Counted from the stretch's first letter, positions 1 through 12,691 are shown. The stretch is DNA of 64,000 bases from Siphonodentalium dalli (GCA_032622095.1 CP136064.1:256721863-256785862), one strand, 5' to 3'. The notes: generated by a model from the letters alone, not told the origin. Numbers and translations are program-made.

Positions 1-498
1 TTTCCAAATTTTGGCGGCCATTTTGGCGGCCATTTTGAGTCAAGGTAACAATTTATTGTTCCAGTGAGTTGAAATATTCATAGGTAATGATATGCCTCAC
101 CTATATTACAATATTTGGCATATTTCTTGTTGAAATATGACTAGAATCCCAATTGTGATATTTTGTGAAATGTTATACCGCATTCTGTAAACGTCATATT
201 TTCAACTTCCGGCGGCCATTTGGGCGGCCATTTTGGATGGGGAGTTTCAATTTAGTCCTATATAAGTGTCATTATGTCTTAGCTTCACGAAAATGTATAC
301 ATTTGTATTAAATTTACATGATTTTCCCGCTATAATTTGCATCAAACTGACTTAGGGCCATCTTGTCTGGAGTCTACACGGCCACATTTTTTTTCTTGTT
401 AACATTACTTAATATATATCTTTATTGCCTCCATTAAGGAGAGTGGTTGTTTATACAAAGTTAAGTCCCAGGGGGGTGCAAGGGCACCCATATTAGCT
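1..498 (+). repeat. Right arm of a long-TIR foldback transposon, cut by the window edge
   Basis: This segment matches the right arm of the 4.8-kb element at 57.9-62.7 kb (about 62,010-62,666) in the same orientation. Shared landmarks are the GGCGGCCATTTTG motifs, the run TGAAATATGACTAGAATCCC, the text around TGGAGTCTACACGGCCAC, and the terminal stretch with AAGTCCCAGGGGGG and TATTAGCT. It lacks about 150 bp that the other copy has (near 62,190-62,337) and is diverged at 405-460, so it is an older or separately degraded copy. No coding potential is visible. The left part of the element lies outside the window. Assignment rests on my reading of shared text; the boundary is good to a few bases. 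Confidence 0.8.
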
Positions 499-519
499 AA
501 TTTCCAACTGATGGTAATT

Positions 520-851
520 TCAGTCCAAGAATTTTACCAAAAAGTACGAAAATATATTAATGTTGGCATAAAAACCAACACTCAAAGGCTCCCAAGTATC
601 TCTCTGAACACTTTACCAGAGTTAGCTCTTACTGCAAATATGAATTAAGATCAGAGCAACAAAAAATCACAATCCCTCATGTAGGTCCTTTTGGATCGGA
701 CGGTTTCTGTTATACAGGAATAGTACTCTGGAATGATTTTTCTAACAAAATTGACCCCAAAGGTAACAATACAGTTTGGACCAAGGCTATTCACTCAGAG
801 TGTTTTAATAGATATAACAAATCTGAATGTTATATCTGTAAGTACTATTAA
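520..851 (+). pseudogene. Non-LTR retrotransposon (LINE) ORF2 C-terminal tail, relic
   Basis: Reading from 591 gives 86 codons to a TAA at 849-851. They begin PKYLSEHFTRV, continue through YELRSEQQKITIP, and include TGIVLWNDFSNKI. This is the usual end of CR1/Jockey-type ORF2 proteins (a 'YxLR...', then a 'GxxLWNxL' box, after the RT/thumb region). Upstream, in another frame, 520-590 reads FYQKVRKYINVGIKTNT, which continues the same family after one frameshift. There is no RT core here. The preceding element arm ends about 20 bp upstream, so the LINE was truncated or interrupted. Not functional. Confidence 0.7.
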
Positions 852-970
852 CAAAGTAGGTGATTGTGTAGTTTCATGATACACTTAGAAGAGTTTGCTT
901 TGTATATAACTTTTATTTAATGACAAGGGTGAGGGTAGCCTTTGACTGTGGTGTCATCCAGGTCGAAGGG

Positions 971-994
971 AATAATAATAATAATAATAATAAT
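971..994. repeat. (AAT)n microsatellite forming the 3' tail of a minus-strand LINE
   Basis: Eight AAT units. On the minus strand this is (ATT)n, placed directly after a 3' UTR with the text GGCGCTTTAAAAATGCTATA. CR1-type LINEs end in such short tandem repeats instead of poly(A). It marks the 3' end of the element whose ORF is at 1194-3392. Confidence 0.75.
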
Positions 995-1193
995 GTATAG
1001 CATTTTTAAAGCGCCTTATCCCATGAGGCCCAAAGCGCTCAATGATACAACAGATGACCGAGCTCCAGCACATTTAAACACATATACGCATGTACACACA
1101 AACAATAACTACAATGAAATAAATCAAACAATTCATATACAAATCAGGATGAAGGCTGTGTGTATTGTATAAAACAATGCAGGAAATGTGTGC

Positions 1194-3392
1194 TCAGCTT
1201 TGGTCGTCGTCGTTGCCATAGTGAAGTTTAAACAGATACGTTTTGAGTTCTGTTTTGAAAGAGTCCAAAGTAGCAAAATTCCTAAGTGTAAGCGGGAGTG
1301 AATTCCAAAGGTTTGGGCCGTAGCATTCAAAAGATCGACGACCATAATTAACAAGGTCACGTTTGGGGACAGCAAGTAATATTTTATCAGCTGACCTTAA
1401 GCCTGGTTTACCAGGTACATAGCATGAAAGAAGAGATTCGATATATACAGGGAGGGGCGAGAGACAGTCAAATTTCTTACAACATAAGACAGCAATTGTA
1501 TAGTCAATGCGGGCTTGAATTGGTAGCCAGTGCAGTTCTTTGAACATTGGTGTCAGGTCAGAAAATTTAGGCTTCTTAAGAATCACACGAGCAGCAATGT
1601 TCATCATACGTTGAAGTTTATCAATTTCTGTCTTTGGTAAGCCAGCCAGAAGTGGGTTACAGTAGTCAATCTTGGAAAGAACAAATGACGAAACAAGAGT
1701 TTTAGCAGCATCGGTGGTTATGAATGGCCTGATGTGAGAAATTCTCCTTATATCCAGAAATAGACTTCTGCATAAATTGTTTATGTACACTTCCATTGAC
1801 AGAGTACTGTCCAGGTGAATGCCCAGATATCTGGCACACGACGATGGCTTTATGTCGGAATCACCTATACGAATGCAGTCCAAATGGGTGTTCTTAATTC
1901 TGTGATCAGTTCCAAATAACATTATCTCGGTTTTGTCATCATTTAAACACAGTTGGTTTGCGCCCATCCAGTTCTTCACTGCCGTTATACATTGCTGCAT
2001 TTCTGAGATATTGTTTGCGAACTCTGATGGTGAGCTGGGCGTATAAATCAGTGTATCGTCTGCGTACATGTGGTATTGTAGATTTCTCTGTGTGATGATT
2101 TGCCCCAATGGCTTAGTGTACATGAGATAGAGCACGGGCCCAAGGACTGATCCCTGGGGGACACCAAAGGATAGTTCATATGGTTTGGAACAGAATTCTC
2201 CACACTGAACAGTCTGGATTCTGCCTGATAGATATGACTTGAACCATTGGAGAACTTTCCCTGAAATTCCGAATGTTTTGTTAAGGCGTGAAATTATGAT
2301 GTTGTGATCCAAAGTATCAAAGGCAGCAGAGAGGTCGAGAAATGAGGCTATAGTGACATTGTGGTCATCTGCTGCACAAAGCAAGTCGTTGGTGACGCGG
2401 ACAAGCGCAGTTTCCGTACTGTGGTGTCGTCGATAAGCTGATTAGAAAGGTTCATTCATGTCATTATCCTCCATATGTTGTCTGAGTTGATAGAGTACCA
2501 CGCGCTCAAGAAGCTTGGATATAAAAGGAAGGTTAGAAACAGGTCTATAGTTCTTGAGATTGTTCCTATCCATGTTTGGCTTTTTCAGCAGTGGTTTAAC
2601 CACAGCTTGTTTGAAGCAAGTGGGAACTATACCGTCTTCCAGGGATGTATTCACTATCCTCGTAAGAAAAGTTACTAGTTGGTCGTTATGCTGTTTAAGA
2701 ATGAGTGATGGTACAGGATCCAGAGAACACGATTTTGATGGCATTGACATGAGAACACGTTTGACCGTCTCTGTTGTAACACTTTCAAACTTAACAAATT
2801 TGGTTCCGGTGAATTCCTCAAACTCAGCTTCTCCTGCAGACACTTGTTGTATATTCGCACGAATTTTGGTAACTTTGTCTTGGAAAAATGTGGCAAATGT
2901 TTCTGGGAGTGTATCCATGGGAATGTCACTGGGTAGAGTAGAACATTTACCTTTGCCCAGCATAGTGTTGGTAATGTTGAACAGTTTCTTGGTTGATTTG
3001 CAATTTGCTAATTGTTCACTATAAAAGTCAGATCTCGCATGCTTTATCAACTCGCTTACACATGTATTCATTTCCTTGAAAATTTCGCGGTGAACAGTTA
3101 ATTTAGATTTTCTCCACATGCGCTCCACCTTTCTGCGTTCTCGTTTCTTATTCAAAATTTGGGAAGTTAGCCATGGTGCAGATGTCCTGTTGGTAATCTC
3201 ACGTGTCATCGTGGGTGCATGCTTATTAAGAATAGAAGACAGCTGGTCATTGTAATAAACTGCCAAGTCGTTGCAGGAGTTCAAGTTTGTGGAAGATAGG
3301 AATGCTTCACGGATCTCCGATGAGAATTTACTTAACACGATGCTTTTGAGATTCCTTGAAGTGACTTTACGTTTGGGTGCAACAGGTTTCAC
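1194..3392 (-). pseudogene. CR1-like LINE ORF2 (linker + reverse transcriptase), one nonsense codon
   Basis: The minus strand is open in one frame from 3392 to 1194 (733 codons) except for a single TAA at 2439-2441. It falls between MNEPF and SAYRRHHSTETALVRV, where the family normally has Gln, so a CAA to TAA change is likely. Order of domains: basic linker (about residues 1-210); RT finger/palm with KPLLKKP and NLKNYRPVSNLPFISKLLE; catalytic motif A in FLDLSAAFDTLDH; motif B in FGVPQGSVLGP; catalytic YADDT; thumb with MMNIAARVI and LHWLPIQARI; C-terminal tail with GRRSFECYGPNLWNSLP. The N-terminal endonuclease is missing, so the copy is 5'-truncated near 3,400. The RT would copy its own RNA at a nicked target. 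The preserved frame implies recent insertion. Confidence 0.9.
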
Positions 3393-3852
3393 ATTCCGGA
3401 AAGAAAATCACATGTCCATGGTGCACTGCGATAAGTTGGTGCTACCCTTATTATCACCACATAGCCACCGAACCTACACAGTTGTCAAAGACACCCTCTC
3501 ACCTATTTTATTCGATATATCTCTCCAGTGTTTTTTAACTCTAGTGGAATATTTGCCGTTTAGCTCACTGTCACCTATCGTGACTTTAATTTCAACTAAC
3601 AATATGCATTTCATTTGTTAAATAAAACATAATATATTTTCAATCCAGTGGTTTGTGATGGTAGGAAGCGTATGGGTGTGTTCCGGTCTCTCGTGTGGCT
3701 TGAATCCGTTGGGGACCATAATGGAAATAAATGGTCTTAGGACTGTTTTCTTATGCTATCCCCGATGGGTTTTGTCACCTGTTAGTGTCGGACAACTCCT
3801 TTACAGTCTCATACCCTGTATAAACGCCATACCCATGCTGGGCATTGGTCAA

Positions 3853-3899
3853 CTGCGGAAGTGGTGATGTACCACATGATACATCACATCCTTCCGCAG
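3853..3899. repeat. Short imperfect inverted repeat
   Basis: CTGCGGAAG...CTTCCGCAG bracket a 47-bp palindrome whose arms also share GTGATGTA/TACATCAC. It could be a mini-foldback. No terminator or gene context supports a regulatory role. Confidence 0.5.
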
Positions 3900-3904
3900 G
3901 TGAC

Positions 3905-4091
3905 CTATGTCCAGTAATAAATCAAATAATTTGATATTCTACATCTTTACAATTTCTGTTAATCTGTTACTTGTTACATGTATATATCACATATATATAA
4001 TGTATTCCTGTTTATTTTTATCTGTATATGTAGGTTGTCCTACACCAATATGTGTCTTAAAGACCATCAAAACGTATCTTATCTTATCTTA
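3905..4091 (+). repeat. Probable LINE 3' UTR ending in (TATCT)n
   Basis: An AT-rich stretch ends with TGTCTTAAAGACCATC followed by TATCTTATCTTATCTTA at 4075-4091. A short tandem repeat after a brief UTR is typical of CR1/RTE-like 3' ends. A related GATAA repeat on the other strand ends the LINE relic at 53.4 kb. No RT sequence remains upstream, so this is a severely 5'-truncated copy or a look-alike. Confidence 0.4.
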
Positions 4092-4777
4092 ACGCATTCC
4101 CCATTAATAATTCAATATACGAGAACACATTCAACCAATTTTATTATTGTATTATCCAATTCGTGTTTCATAATTTCGTGCACCTATATGTATTGTTGAG
4201 TAAAGTTTGGCGGATTTATTGCATGGCACCCCTATTCCGACAAGCGCGCTGTGTATGCGTATTGGCGTATAGTGGTCAGCTTAATCCGACATGAAAAATT
4301 CAGTGATGTATTGTCTCACTCCAAACGGTGGGTAATTACCTATTTCTCTGAACGGTATTGATGTTGTGAAACGACCCAAGCGCGCTCATAACACGTACGC
4401 GCTTCGCGCGTCGTTGTCATTCACGTGCTGGAGTCTTTCCACAACATCCATAACTCAGTAGGTAATTATTATATCAAAGTCTCAAACTAAATTTGGAATT
4501 GACTTATTGAGTATCAGTTGTCACCTGTTGATTTGTATTTGACATATACATGTTTTTACACCAAACAGTCGCCCATACATGTGATCATTTATTACAGATG
4601 CATCAATATTAAAGCCAGCGAAATGGAACACGAAGAAGTCGTTGGTATGTATCTGATTGGTCGAAATCACGTGCCGGTCCACAAATTCCATGGTAATCAT
4701 TCGTCCCATTCCCATCCCTACAAGTAAGAACCCGATAATAGAATCAGGTTGAAGGTAATGGACGAGATCTTATTTTA

Positions 4778-5553
4778 ACGAACCAAAGCCGGACGCTTTG
4801 GGTCGTATATAGACCACATCTGATTTTGGGACGTCACCAATTATTACCCGCAATAATATGGGTGTTTACTGCTATGCTGATCTGGCCGTGCTAATGGATG
4901 GATGTGGTTATCTCGCAGGACAACACGTTTCAGGTTTCAGGCGATGCGATTTAGTTTAGGAAATTGTAGTATGGCTGCTCTGGCCGTGTCAATGGAGCTA
5001 TATTGATGGGGATATCTCGCAGGGCAACACATACATTTCGGGGTCCTTTCACTGATGTATCTTCACGGATGTCTCATTGTTGAAGTGTAACTTTTATGAC
5101 TGCGTTAATTGCTTTCTTCAGGTATGAACAATGGCTGGGCAACTCTTGAAGATTTTATTGTATGCGGAACACAATGAATATTATAATAACTAACTTTGCT
5201 GATGACGTATGTCTCAGGTGGAATGTAGATTAATAGAATTTTGGTCCGAATTTAGAAGCTTTCTAGACCAAAATTCTGGTGTGGTGAATGAGAAACCTGC
5301 AGTAATAAGCCGTAGTTTTTTAAGTAATTTGAAGGATTAGTTGTTTTATAAACGGAATTGTGAGGCGGTGCATTCATGAAACCAATATATTTATGTTATA
5401 ATGTATACATATGCCTAATAATATGATCTTGACTGCGTTACCATTTCTGACTATGGTTTTCTTGTTATCCAACACGACGCTGTTATTTTGAATTTATGCC
5501 AGCACTTTTGTTATACAGAAGATCGGTGGGTGTAAAGCATTAATGTCGTAATC
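4778..5553 (+). repeat. Dispersed repeat E, copy 1, interrupted
   Basis: 4778-4847 (AACGAACCAAAGCCGGACGC and following) and 5472-5553 (with AGATCGGTGGG and AAAGCATTAATGTCGTAATC) are adjacent in the second copy at 38,014-38,169. Here they are separated by about 620 bp. The intervening 4848-5471 contains a diverged tandem duplication around TCTCGCAGGACAACAC (4875-4927) and TCTCGCAGGGCAACAC (4973-5035). Either this copy has an insertion or the 38-kb copy has a deletion. Confidence 0.6.
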
Positions 5554-5585
5554 GGAAAATTTTGTTACTGTGTCTATCGATTACT

Positions 5586-6230
5586 GTGACACTCCACAGT
5601 TTCAACAGGCAGGGGCCCAGCAATGGGAGGGGGCATAGATTCATTGAAATTTATCTGGATTATGATTCCAAACCATATAGACAATATATATGTGCCTGAA
5701 ATTCGTACAGAATAGGCAAACAGAATTTGATACATAATGCCCATAATATATGGGCTATCAAGAGTTATGGCCTTTGATCTTCTGATCGAAAATGTGATTT
5801 TATTCAAAAAATGACAAAAATATTGCATTTTCATACCCAAGGGGCACGAATACCAGATTTTTCGAGCATGGTCACCCATGTTGGTTCAATGGCATCTAGC
5901 TTCCAACATCAACGTGAACAAATTTCAAACTTTCGCCGTTTACAATTCCAGAAAATCAATTTTTAATGCAGATGACAAATTTTTGGGTGCTAAAAAATTG
6001 ACACAGTATCTAGAGCCACTGTTTCGCAGAAAACGCTACTGCTGTCTATGAGTGGGGTCAGGGTCACTTGCACTTAAATTTTTCATCAGTCTAGAACATC
6101 TTCTAAACTTACACAAATTCATATCCCACCTTGTCTCAATATACATACCACATGAATTGTGCCAGAAACCACTAGCACTTTATATCTATAAAATAACCCC
6201 TACTGATCATTCGAAACTGTGGAGTGTTAC
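5586..6230. repeat. Short TIR element with GTGACACTCCACAGTTTC ends
   Basis: An 18-bp terminal inverted repeat (GTGACACTCCACAGTTTC at 5586; its complement with one change at 6213-6230) encloses about 610 bp without a convincing ORF. The first 300 bp match 7471-7780 inside the giant inverted repeat, and so also 14,060-14,390 in reverse, showing that this is a repeat family. Non-autonomous DNA element is the best guess. No target duplication was recognised. Confidence 0.55.
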
Positions 6231-8818
6231 CTTAAGAGATATGCAATATCATTTTCCGGTCATCGGGACTACATAACCATATTGCTGATTAAAATTATAT
6301 ACGACACCATGTATTACTTCAATTATTAGAAATTATAACAGTTGGGGTTTTACGGTCACCCCCATGCTTTTGCCCCATTTTGTTAAATTTCAAAGCCAAT
6401 GACGTCATGTTTAACGTACTGGCTAAATAGGAACGTTCCACCACCAATTCAAGCTTGAAAATGTTTTAAAATGTTAAAAATGCAGATGATAAATTACTTC
6501 AGAATGCTTTTTTTTTCTTCAATAATCATGTTACATCATAATAATTCATATGTCACTACTAAGTTAATACATGTATTCCCAAAAACACTGATTGGGTTCA
6601 GGTCTGATTCAATATAAAGAGAAAGCCATTTAAATTCTCTAAGACTGTGACATCACATAAACAATATGTTGCCAAGTGAAACACAGCTTGGACAACATAA
6701 CTTGATCAATCGCAGTCATTGATATGCTTTAAATTGAATATTCTGATAATTTCATTGTGTTGCGTCTTGTTAAATTTAGTTTTATCAACTATAAAACATG
6801 ATGCAATAAAGACACACATGTAAATGGTGTAGCCTATGCTGTGTCAGCAACTACATTGTCAGTTAGATACCAACATACATGATAGAGAGAGAAATGAAGG
6901 AACTTCCGGAATTAGTTGAAGTATTGGGTGGCTCCTCAGTGTGCCTAATGCTGCCTCTGAAGATAAATAGCTGTTATGATTATTAAAAACTGTCAGTTGT
7001 ATTGTGATTATCTAGGGGTAACAGCATATACTGACAATGACCCCCTCCCATTTCCCCAATATTCTTGACATGGTCTTGGTTAATGCAGATGTCCACCACT
7101 CTAACAACACCCCCACCCCACTGGCACTGGGCACAAAATATTATGTTTTGATGAAAACTCAACAAACTTGAATTTGACACTTATATAGATCTTTTTCATA
7201 AATACTAAAGTAGATTCACACAGAAAATTGCACCAGAATGTTGAACTTGATTTGTATAATTTTATACGGATTTCACTAAACACACACAAAATCTTGGCAA
7301 GTGAGATTGGTCACCCCCCACCCAATAGCCAGTCTACACTAATTTAGTAAAGTTTGCAACTAATATGGGCTATATGGTATTGGATGGGATATTTTACACA
7401 AAAGAGCTTTATTTAGTGAATTAAAGTGAAGCAAATGAAAAAATGGTGATATTTTAGGCAGATATTTAAGGTGACACTCCACAGTTTCAACAGGCAGGGG
7501 CCCAGCAATAGGAGGGGGGGCATATATTCATTGAAATTTATCTGGATTATGATCCCAAACCATATAGACATAATATACATGCCTGAAATTAGTACAGAAT
7601 AGGCATTCAGAATTTGATACATAATGCCCACAATATATGGGCTATCAAGAGTTATGGCCCTTGATCTTTTGATCGAAAATGTGATTTGTATTCAAAAAAT
7701 GACCAAAATATTGCATTTTCATACCAAAGGGGCACGAATACCAGAATATTTCGAGCATGGTCACCTATGTTGGTTCAAATGCCTCTTAGTCCATAAGCCA
7801 GGCTCCCCAAAAATGGGAAGTGGTACCAATTTGGAGGGCAAATTCTACCAAAAGTTTTCTGAAATCTCATAGTCTGAAGTTTATGTCAGTGTTGGGGCAC
7901 ACTGGGACAGTGTACCTTAGTGTGGAAAATGTGTGTTTCCATGGCAACGGAGTGTGTTTTTGGCCGGTATAAAACATATGCCTATAATGGTCTATACCAA
8001 GAACGTTTAATGCAGTAACTCTATCTTGGCATTGATATGGGGTGCTATCCTTGGTGGGCTTTAATTTGACACTGGAGATTTCATCACCATATGTCAAGGT
8101 CAAAAACAAAGGTCAAGGTCATTGACCAAAATATTAGCTTTTTTCATATCGGGTCATACATTTTCTACCCACTGAGTTTATATATCAGTTTTGAGTACGT
8201 TATCTTTACTCGGAAATAATCTAGAGCATATAGGCTACACGGAGAACTGTGCTATGGTTGCAACTGGCAAGCCAGTCATGAGATAACGTCCTCTAAACTT
8301 TATGGCCATTTTCCAAAATAGGTCAAAATCAGTTATTTCCCAAGATATCGTGCTTTTGTGTATATTATAGAGTTATTTACTTATATGGGGTCCGTTAGGG
8401 GTTGAATTGTGAATTTATTGACTAAAGCACGAAACTTATACAAATATTTACTTAGTTATAGGGAAAACTTTTTTGAGGGCGTGCCCAGGTGGGTGGTGTT
8501 GTTAATTGTTAACCCTTTGAACCCGATACGCTAAAATATTAGCGTAACTCCTATTTTACGTCAACCCGTTACGCTAATATATTAGCGTAGATAATATTAG
8601 CGTAGAGACAAGTGTTTTATTAATCTTTGTTTTCATATCCCAAAAAAACACTCTCAGAGGATGCTATGTTCAATGAAAGCGCTGCTAATTGGCAAATTAG
8701 CTATCGCAACACCACGTATTTCATACAAATAAAATAAAACGGCAGTTAGGCGGTTAAATTCACCATTACTATCACATGACAGCCATGTGACTGATATAGG
8801 AAGTAAAGAGTCGCTATA

Positions 8819-8820
<2 letters not shown>

Positions 8821-8864
<44 letters not shown>

Positions 8865-8897
8865 ACACGCACACTCACACACACACACACCCCTCCC

Positions 8898-8948
<51 letters not shown>

Positions 8949-8968
8949 CCTCCCTCCCTCCCTCTCAC
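8821..8968. repeat. Compound (CT)n/(AC)n/(CCCT)n microsatellite
   Basis: Long CT runs, ACAC runs and a CCCTCCCT block in the left arm of the inverted repeat. The reverse-strand ORF across it is pure simple repeat. Confidence 0.95.
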
Positions 8969-9225
8969 ACACATGTCATAAACAGAGAATATATAACACT
9001 ATTGTAGTATCATTGTTTATGTTGGAAAATGTGTATTCATATGCATGTTCATCAGACAATATATTATGTTCATAAGTCCAATTAATGCCGATTCCATGCA
9101 GTTATAAATTCACCCTGCAAGATAATTATACACATTATTTTGTTATTAGAGAACATGTAGCCATACTACTATGTAGATTAAATGCTTCCGATCTGGGCGT
9201 GCATGCATGCGTCGGTGTGAGGCTG

Positions 9226-9358
9226 ATACAGACCCTGACACATGCATACGGACCCTGACTTTTATACGGACGACCGAATGTTACGGACCCTGGCTAATAC
9301 GAACCTCGGCTCATACGGGCCCTGGCTTAAACGGACCCCATACTGATATGGACCTCAA
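9226..9358. repeat. Degenerate 17-18-bp tandem repeat (consensus near ATACGGACCCTGGCTTA)
   Basis: About eight diverged units in a row, each with TACGGACCCTG or a close variant. The same block lies reversed at about 11,832-11,966 in the other arm. Confidence 0.8.
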
Positions 9359-10571
9359 TTAAAATATGCAATTTTATTTATATTTTACTTTATTTAAATA
9401 TATTAACATAACAGTGTAGGCCTGTGATTGAAGGATACAATATAATGACACAGCTGGTTTTATCTAGTATCTGTACATGTTCGAATATTTGTCTGTCTGC
9501 ATGTCCACTATTTTTAGAAATAATGAGGCCATCTATAAGACTAATATAGGTAATATTTACCAGAAATGTAACGGTGTGGTTTATAGAACTAGCAAATGTG
9601 TCTCTATCGTGATGGCGCGGATGGGGTTCGGGGCTCTTTACACAAAATAATAAAAGAAATATTTGACGTCGGTTACCACAAAACATGTATATACACGTCG
9701 GGACACAATGAAAGAATACAAGTGTATCAGGCATTTATAAGACATAATACGTTTTACATTTACACTATATATGGATCGATATTTGGTCTCATTCATGGTC
9801 CACTTATCAATACCTGCTATTGACGTAGCAGAACACGTGCTGTGCACATGTAATTGCATTGAATTAAACAAAAGACACTAGCGAATTTGCGATACCCGTC
9901 TGATAGGACGGGAACGGGTACGGGTAAATCGATGAACATCGTCATGGTTACTTGTGTACTTTCAATGCAGCTCATAAAGCAATAGCGATTTGGAACGGGT
10001 AGATGTGTCCTGTTGACCGGTAACCTTTTACTACGATTTTCTCACTCAAAGGTTCATGAATTACATGAAATTCCAGTCAGCAATGCGTTAACCTATTTAT
10101 TGCAAGATGTCATGGGCACACATCATGCATTGATAAATTTATAAAGTTGTCATTTTAAACCAGGGTTCTATGTTCAAATTCTCGAGGCGGCTTCTAGCAC
10201 TTTTTTCACTAACAACGTTTTTCACTACATTAATGATAGGTTGTGGTTGATAGAGTTAGTAGATAGTGCTATAGACGCAGTTTCGACCAATTGCAGGGAC
10301 GTGTCTATAGATTGTATCCGCGTTAGGAGGGGCGTCCACCTTCTAACTACACCCCATTTTCACACACTCCCCATCCCGTTGGGCTTTGATTTTCCCAACT
10401 GGTCCCTCACATCGGCCTGGATGGTAGCATATTCTAAATGAATCAGTAGTTTTTTGTTACTAGCCGGGGGTAGGTATAATCCATTAGGCCGACCATTACA
10501 AGAAAATGTGCAGATCTGAGCCTGAACAATCCTAGTATGCTAATATTTAGTGGTCTAACGCCATGCAAATT

Positions 10572-10621
10572 GGCCAGTCAGAAACCGATCATTAATTTAA
10601 GAAAAAAAACAAATCGGGGTG
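10572..10621. other. 50-bp spacer of the giant inverted repeat
   Basis: Unpaired centre between CCATGCAAATT (10,561-10,571) and AATTTGCATGG (10,622-10,632). It includes an A-rich run and no gene. Confidence 0.85.
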
Positions 10622-11831
10622 AATTTGCATGGCGTTAGACCACTAAATATTAGCATACTAGGATTGTTCAGGCTCAGATCTGCACATTTTCTTGTAATGG
10701 TCGGCCTAATGGATTATACCTACCCCCGGCTAGTAACAAAAAACTACTGATTCATTTAGAATATGCTACCATCCAGGCCGATGTGAGGGACCAGTTGGGA
10801 AAATCAAAGCCCAACGGGATGGGGAGTGTGTGAAAATGGGGTGTAGTTAGAAGGTGGACGCCCCTCCTAACGCGGATACAATCTATAGACACGTCCCTGC
10901 AATTGGTCGAGACTGCGTCTATAGCACTATCTACTAACTCTATCAACCACAACCTATCATTAATGTAGTGAACAACGTTGTTAGTGAAAAAAGTGCTAGA
11001 AGCCGCCTCGAGAATTTGAACATAGAACCCTGGTTTAAAATGACAACTTTATAAATTTATCAATGCATGATGTGTGCCCATGAAATCTTGCAATAAATAG
11101 GTTAACGCATAGCTGACTGGAATTTCATGTAATTCATGAACCTTTGAGTGAGAAAATCGTAGTAAAAGGTTACCGGTCAACAGGAAACATCTACCCGTTC
11201 CAAATCGCTATTGCTTTATGAGCTGCATTGAAAGTACACAAGTAACCATGACGATGTTCATCGATTTACCCGTACCCGTTCCCGTCCTATCAGACGGGTA
11301 TCGCAAATTCGCTAGTGTCTTTTGTTTAATTCAATGCAATTACATGTGCACAGCACGTGTTCTGCTACGTCAATAGCAGGTATTGATAAGTGGACCATGA
11401 ATGAGACCAAATATCGATCCATATATAGTGTAAATGTAAAACGTATTATGTCCTATAAATGCCTGATACACTTGTATTCTTTCATTGTGTCCCGACGTGT
11501 ATATACATGTTTTGTGGTAACCGACGTCAAATATTTCTTTTATTATTTTGTGTAAAGAGCCCCGAACCCCATCCGCACCATCACGATAGAGACACCTTTG
11601 CTAATTCTATAAACCACACCGTTACATTTCTGGTAAATATTACTTATATTAGTCTTATAGATGGCCTCATTATTTTCTAAAAATAGTGGACATGCAGACA
11701 GACAAATATTCGAACATGTACAGATACTAGATAAAACCAGCTGTGTCATTATATTGTATCCTTCAATCACAGGCCTACACTGTTATGTTAATATATTTAA
11801 ATAAAGTAAAATATAAATAAAATTGCATATT

Positions 11832-11966
11832 TTAATTGAGGTCCATATCAGTATGGGGTCCGTTTAAGCCAGGGCCCGTATGAGCCGAGGTTCGTATTAG
11901 CCAGGGTCCGTAACATTCGGTCGTCCGTATAAAAGTCAGGGTCCGTATGCATGTGTCAGGGTCTGT
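11832..11966. repeat. Mirror copy of the 17-18-bp tandem repeat
   Basis: Reverse complement of the block at 9226-9358, with units such as CAGGGTCCGTA. Confidence 0.8.
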
Positions 11967-12221
11967 ATCAGCCTCACACCGACGCATGCATGCACGCCCA
12001 GATCGGAAGCATTTAATCTACATAGTAGTATGGCTACATTTTCTCTAATAACAAAATAATGTGTATAATTATCTTGCAGGGTGAATTTATAACTGCATGG
12101 AATCGGCATTAATTGGACTTATGAACATAATATATTTTCTGATGAACATGCATATGAATACACATTTTCCAACATAAACAATGATACTACAATAGTGTTA
12201 TATATTCTCTGTTTATGACAT

Positions 12222-12245
12222 GTGTGTGAGAGGGAGGGAGGGAGG

Positions 12246-12296
<51 letters not shown>

Positions 12297-12329
12297 GGGA
12301 GGGGTGTGTGTGTGTGTGAGTGTGCGTGT

Positions 12330-12369
<40 letters not shown>
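12222..12369. repeat. Mirror copy of the compound microsatellite
   Basis: (AG)n/(GT)n/(AGGG)n tract matching 8821-8968. Small length differences from the left arm are normal microsatellite drift. Confidence 0.95.
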
Positions 12370-12373
<4 letters not shown>

Positions 12374-12691
12374 TATAGCGACTCTTTACTTCCTATATCA
12401 GTCACATGGCTGTCATGTGATAGTAATGGTGAATTTAACCGCCTAACTGCCGTTTTATTTTATTTGTATGAAATACGTGGTGTTGCGATAGCTAATTTGC
12501 CAATTAGCAGCGCTTTCATTGAACATAGCATCCTCTGAGAGTGTTTTTTTGGGATATGAAAACAAAGATTAATAAAACACTTGTCTCTACGCTAATATTC
12601 TCTACGCTAATATATTAGCGTAACGGGTTGACGTAAAATAGGAGTTACGCTAATATTTTAGCGTATCGGGTTCAAAGGGTTAACAATTAAC

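Larger units (their letters stand above)
6829..10571 (+). repeat. Giant inverted repeat, left arm
   Basis: Every landmark here reappears reverse-complemented at 10,622-15,023: outer end GTAGCCTATGCTGTGTCAGC, CT/AC microsatellite, 17-bp tandem block, inner end CCATGCAAATT. Coordinates mirror about a sum of 21,193 near the centre and about 21,852 further out, because the right arm carries 662 extra bp. Scattered single-base differences show the arms are not identical. No ORF looks like a protein; the short ORFs in one arm are simply repeated in the other. A 7471-7780 segment belongs to the repeat family at 5586. Confidence 0.93.

Noticed and set aside
3271-3621. Plus-strand ORF overlapping the start of the minus-strand LINE
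   Set aside because: Its first third is antisense to LINE coding sequence and the rest matches nothing.
9390-9734. 114-codon reverse ORF in the left arm of the palindrome
   Set aside because: The other arm carries the same ORF shortened to 73 codons by base changes; composition is non-protein-like and no domain is seen.
10241-10952. Two identical 66-codon ORFs facing each other at the palindrome centre
   Set aside because: They are the same DNA in inverted copies; no start context, domain or neighbours support translation.
12222-12446. ORF rich in Glu/Arg and Val/Cys
   Set aside because: Translation of AG/GT microsatellite.
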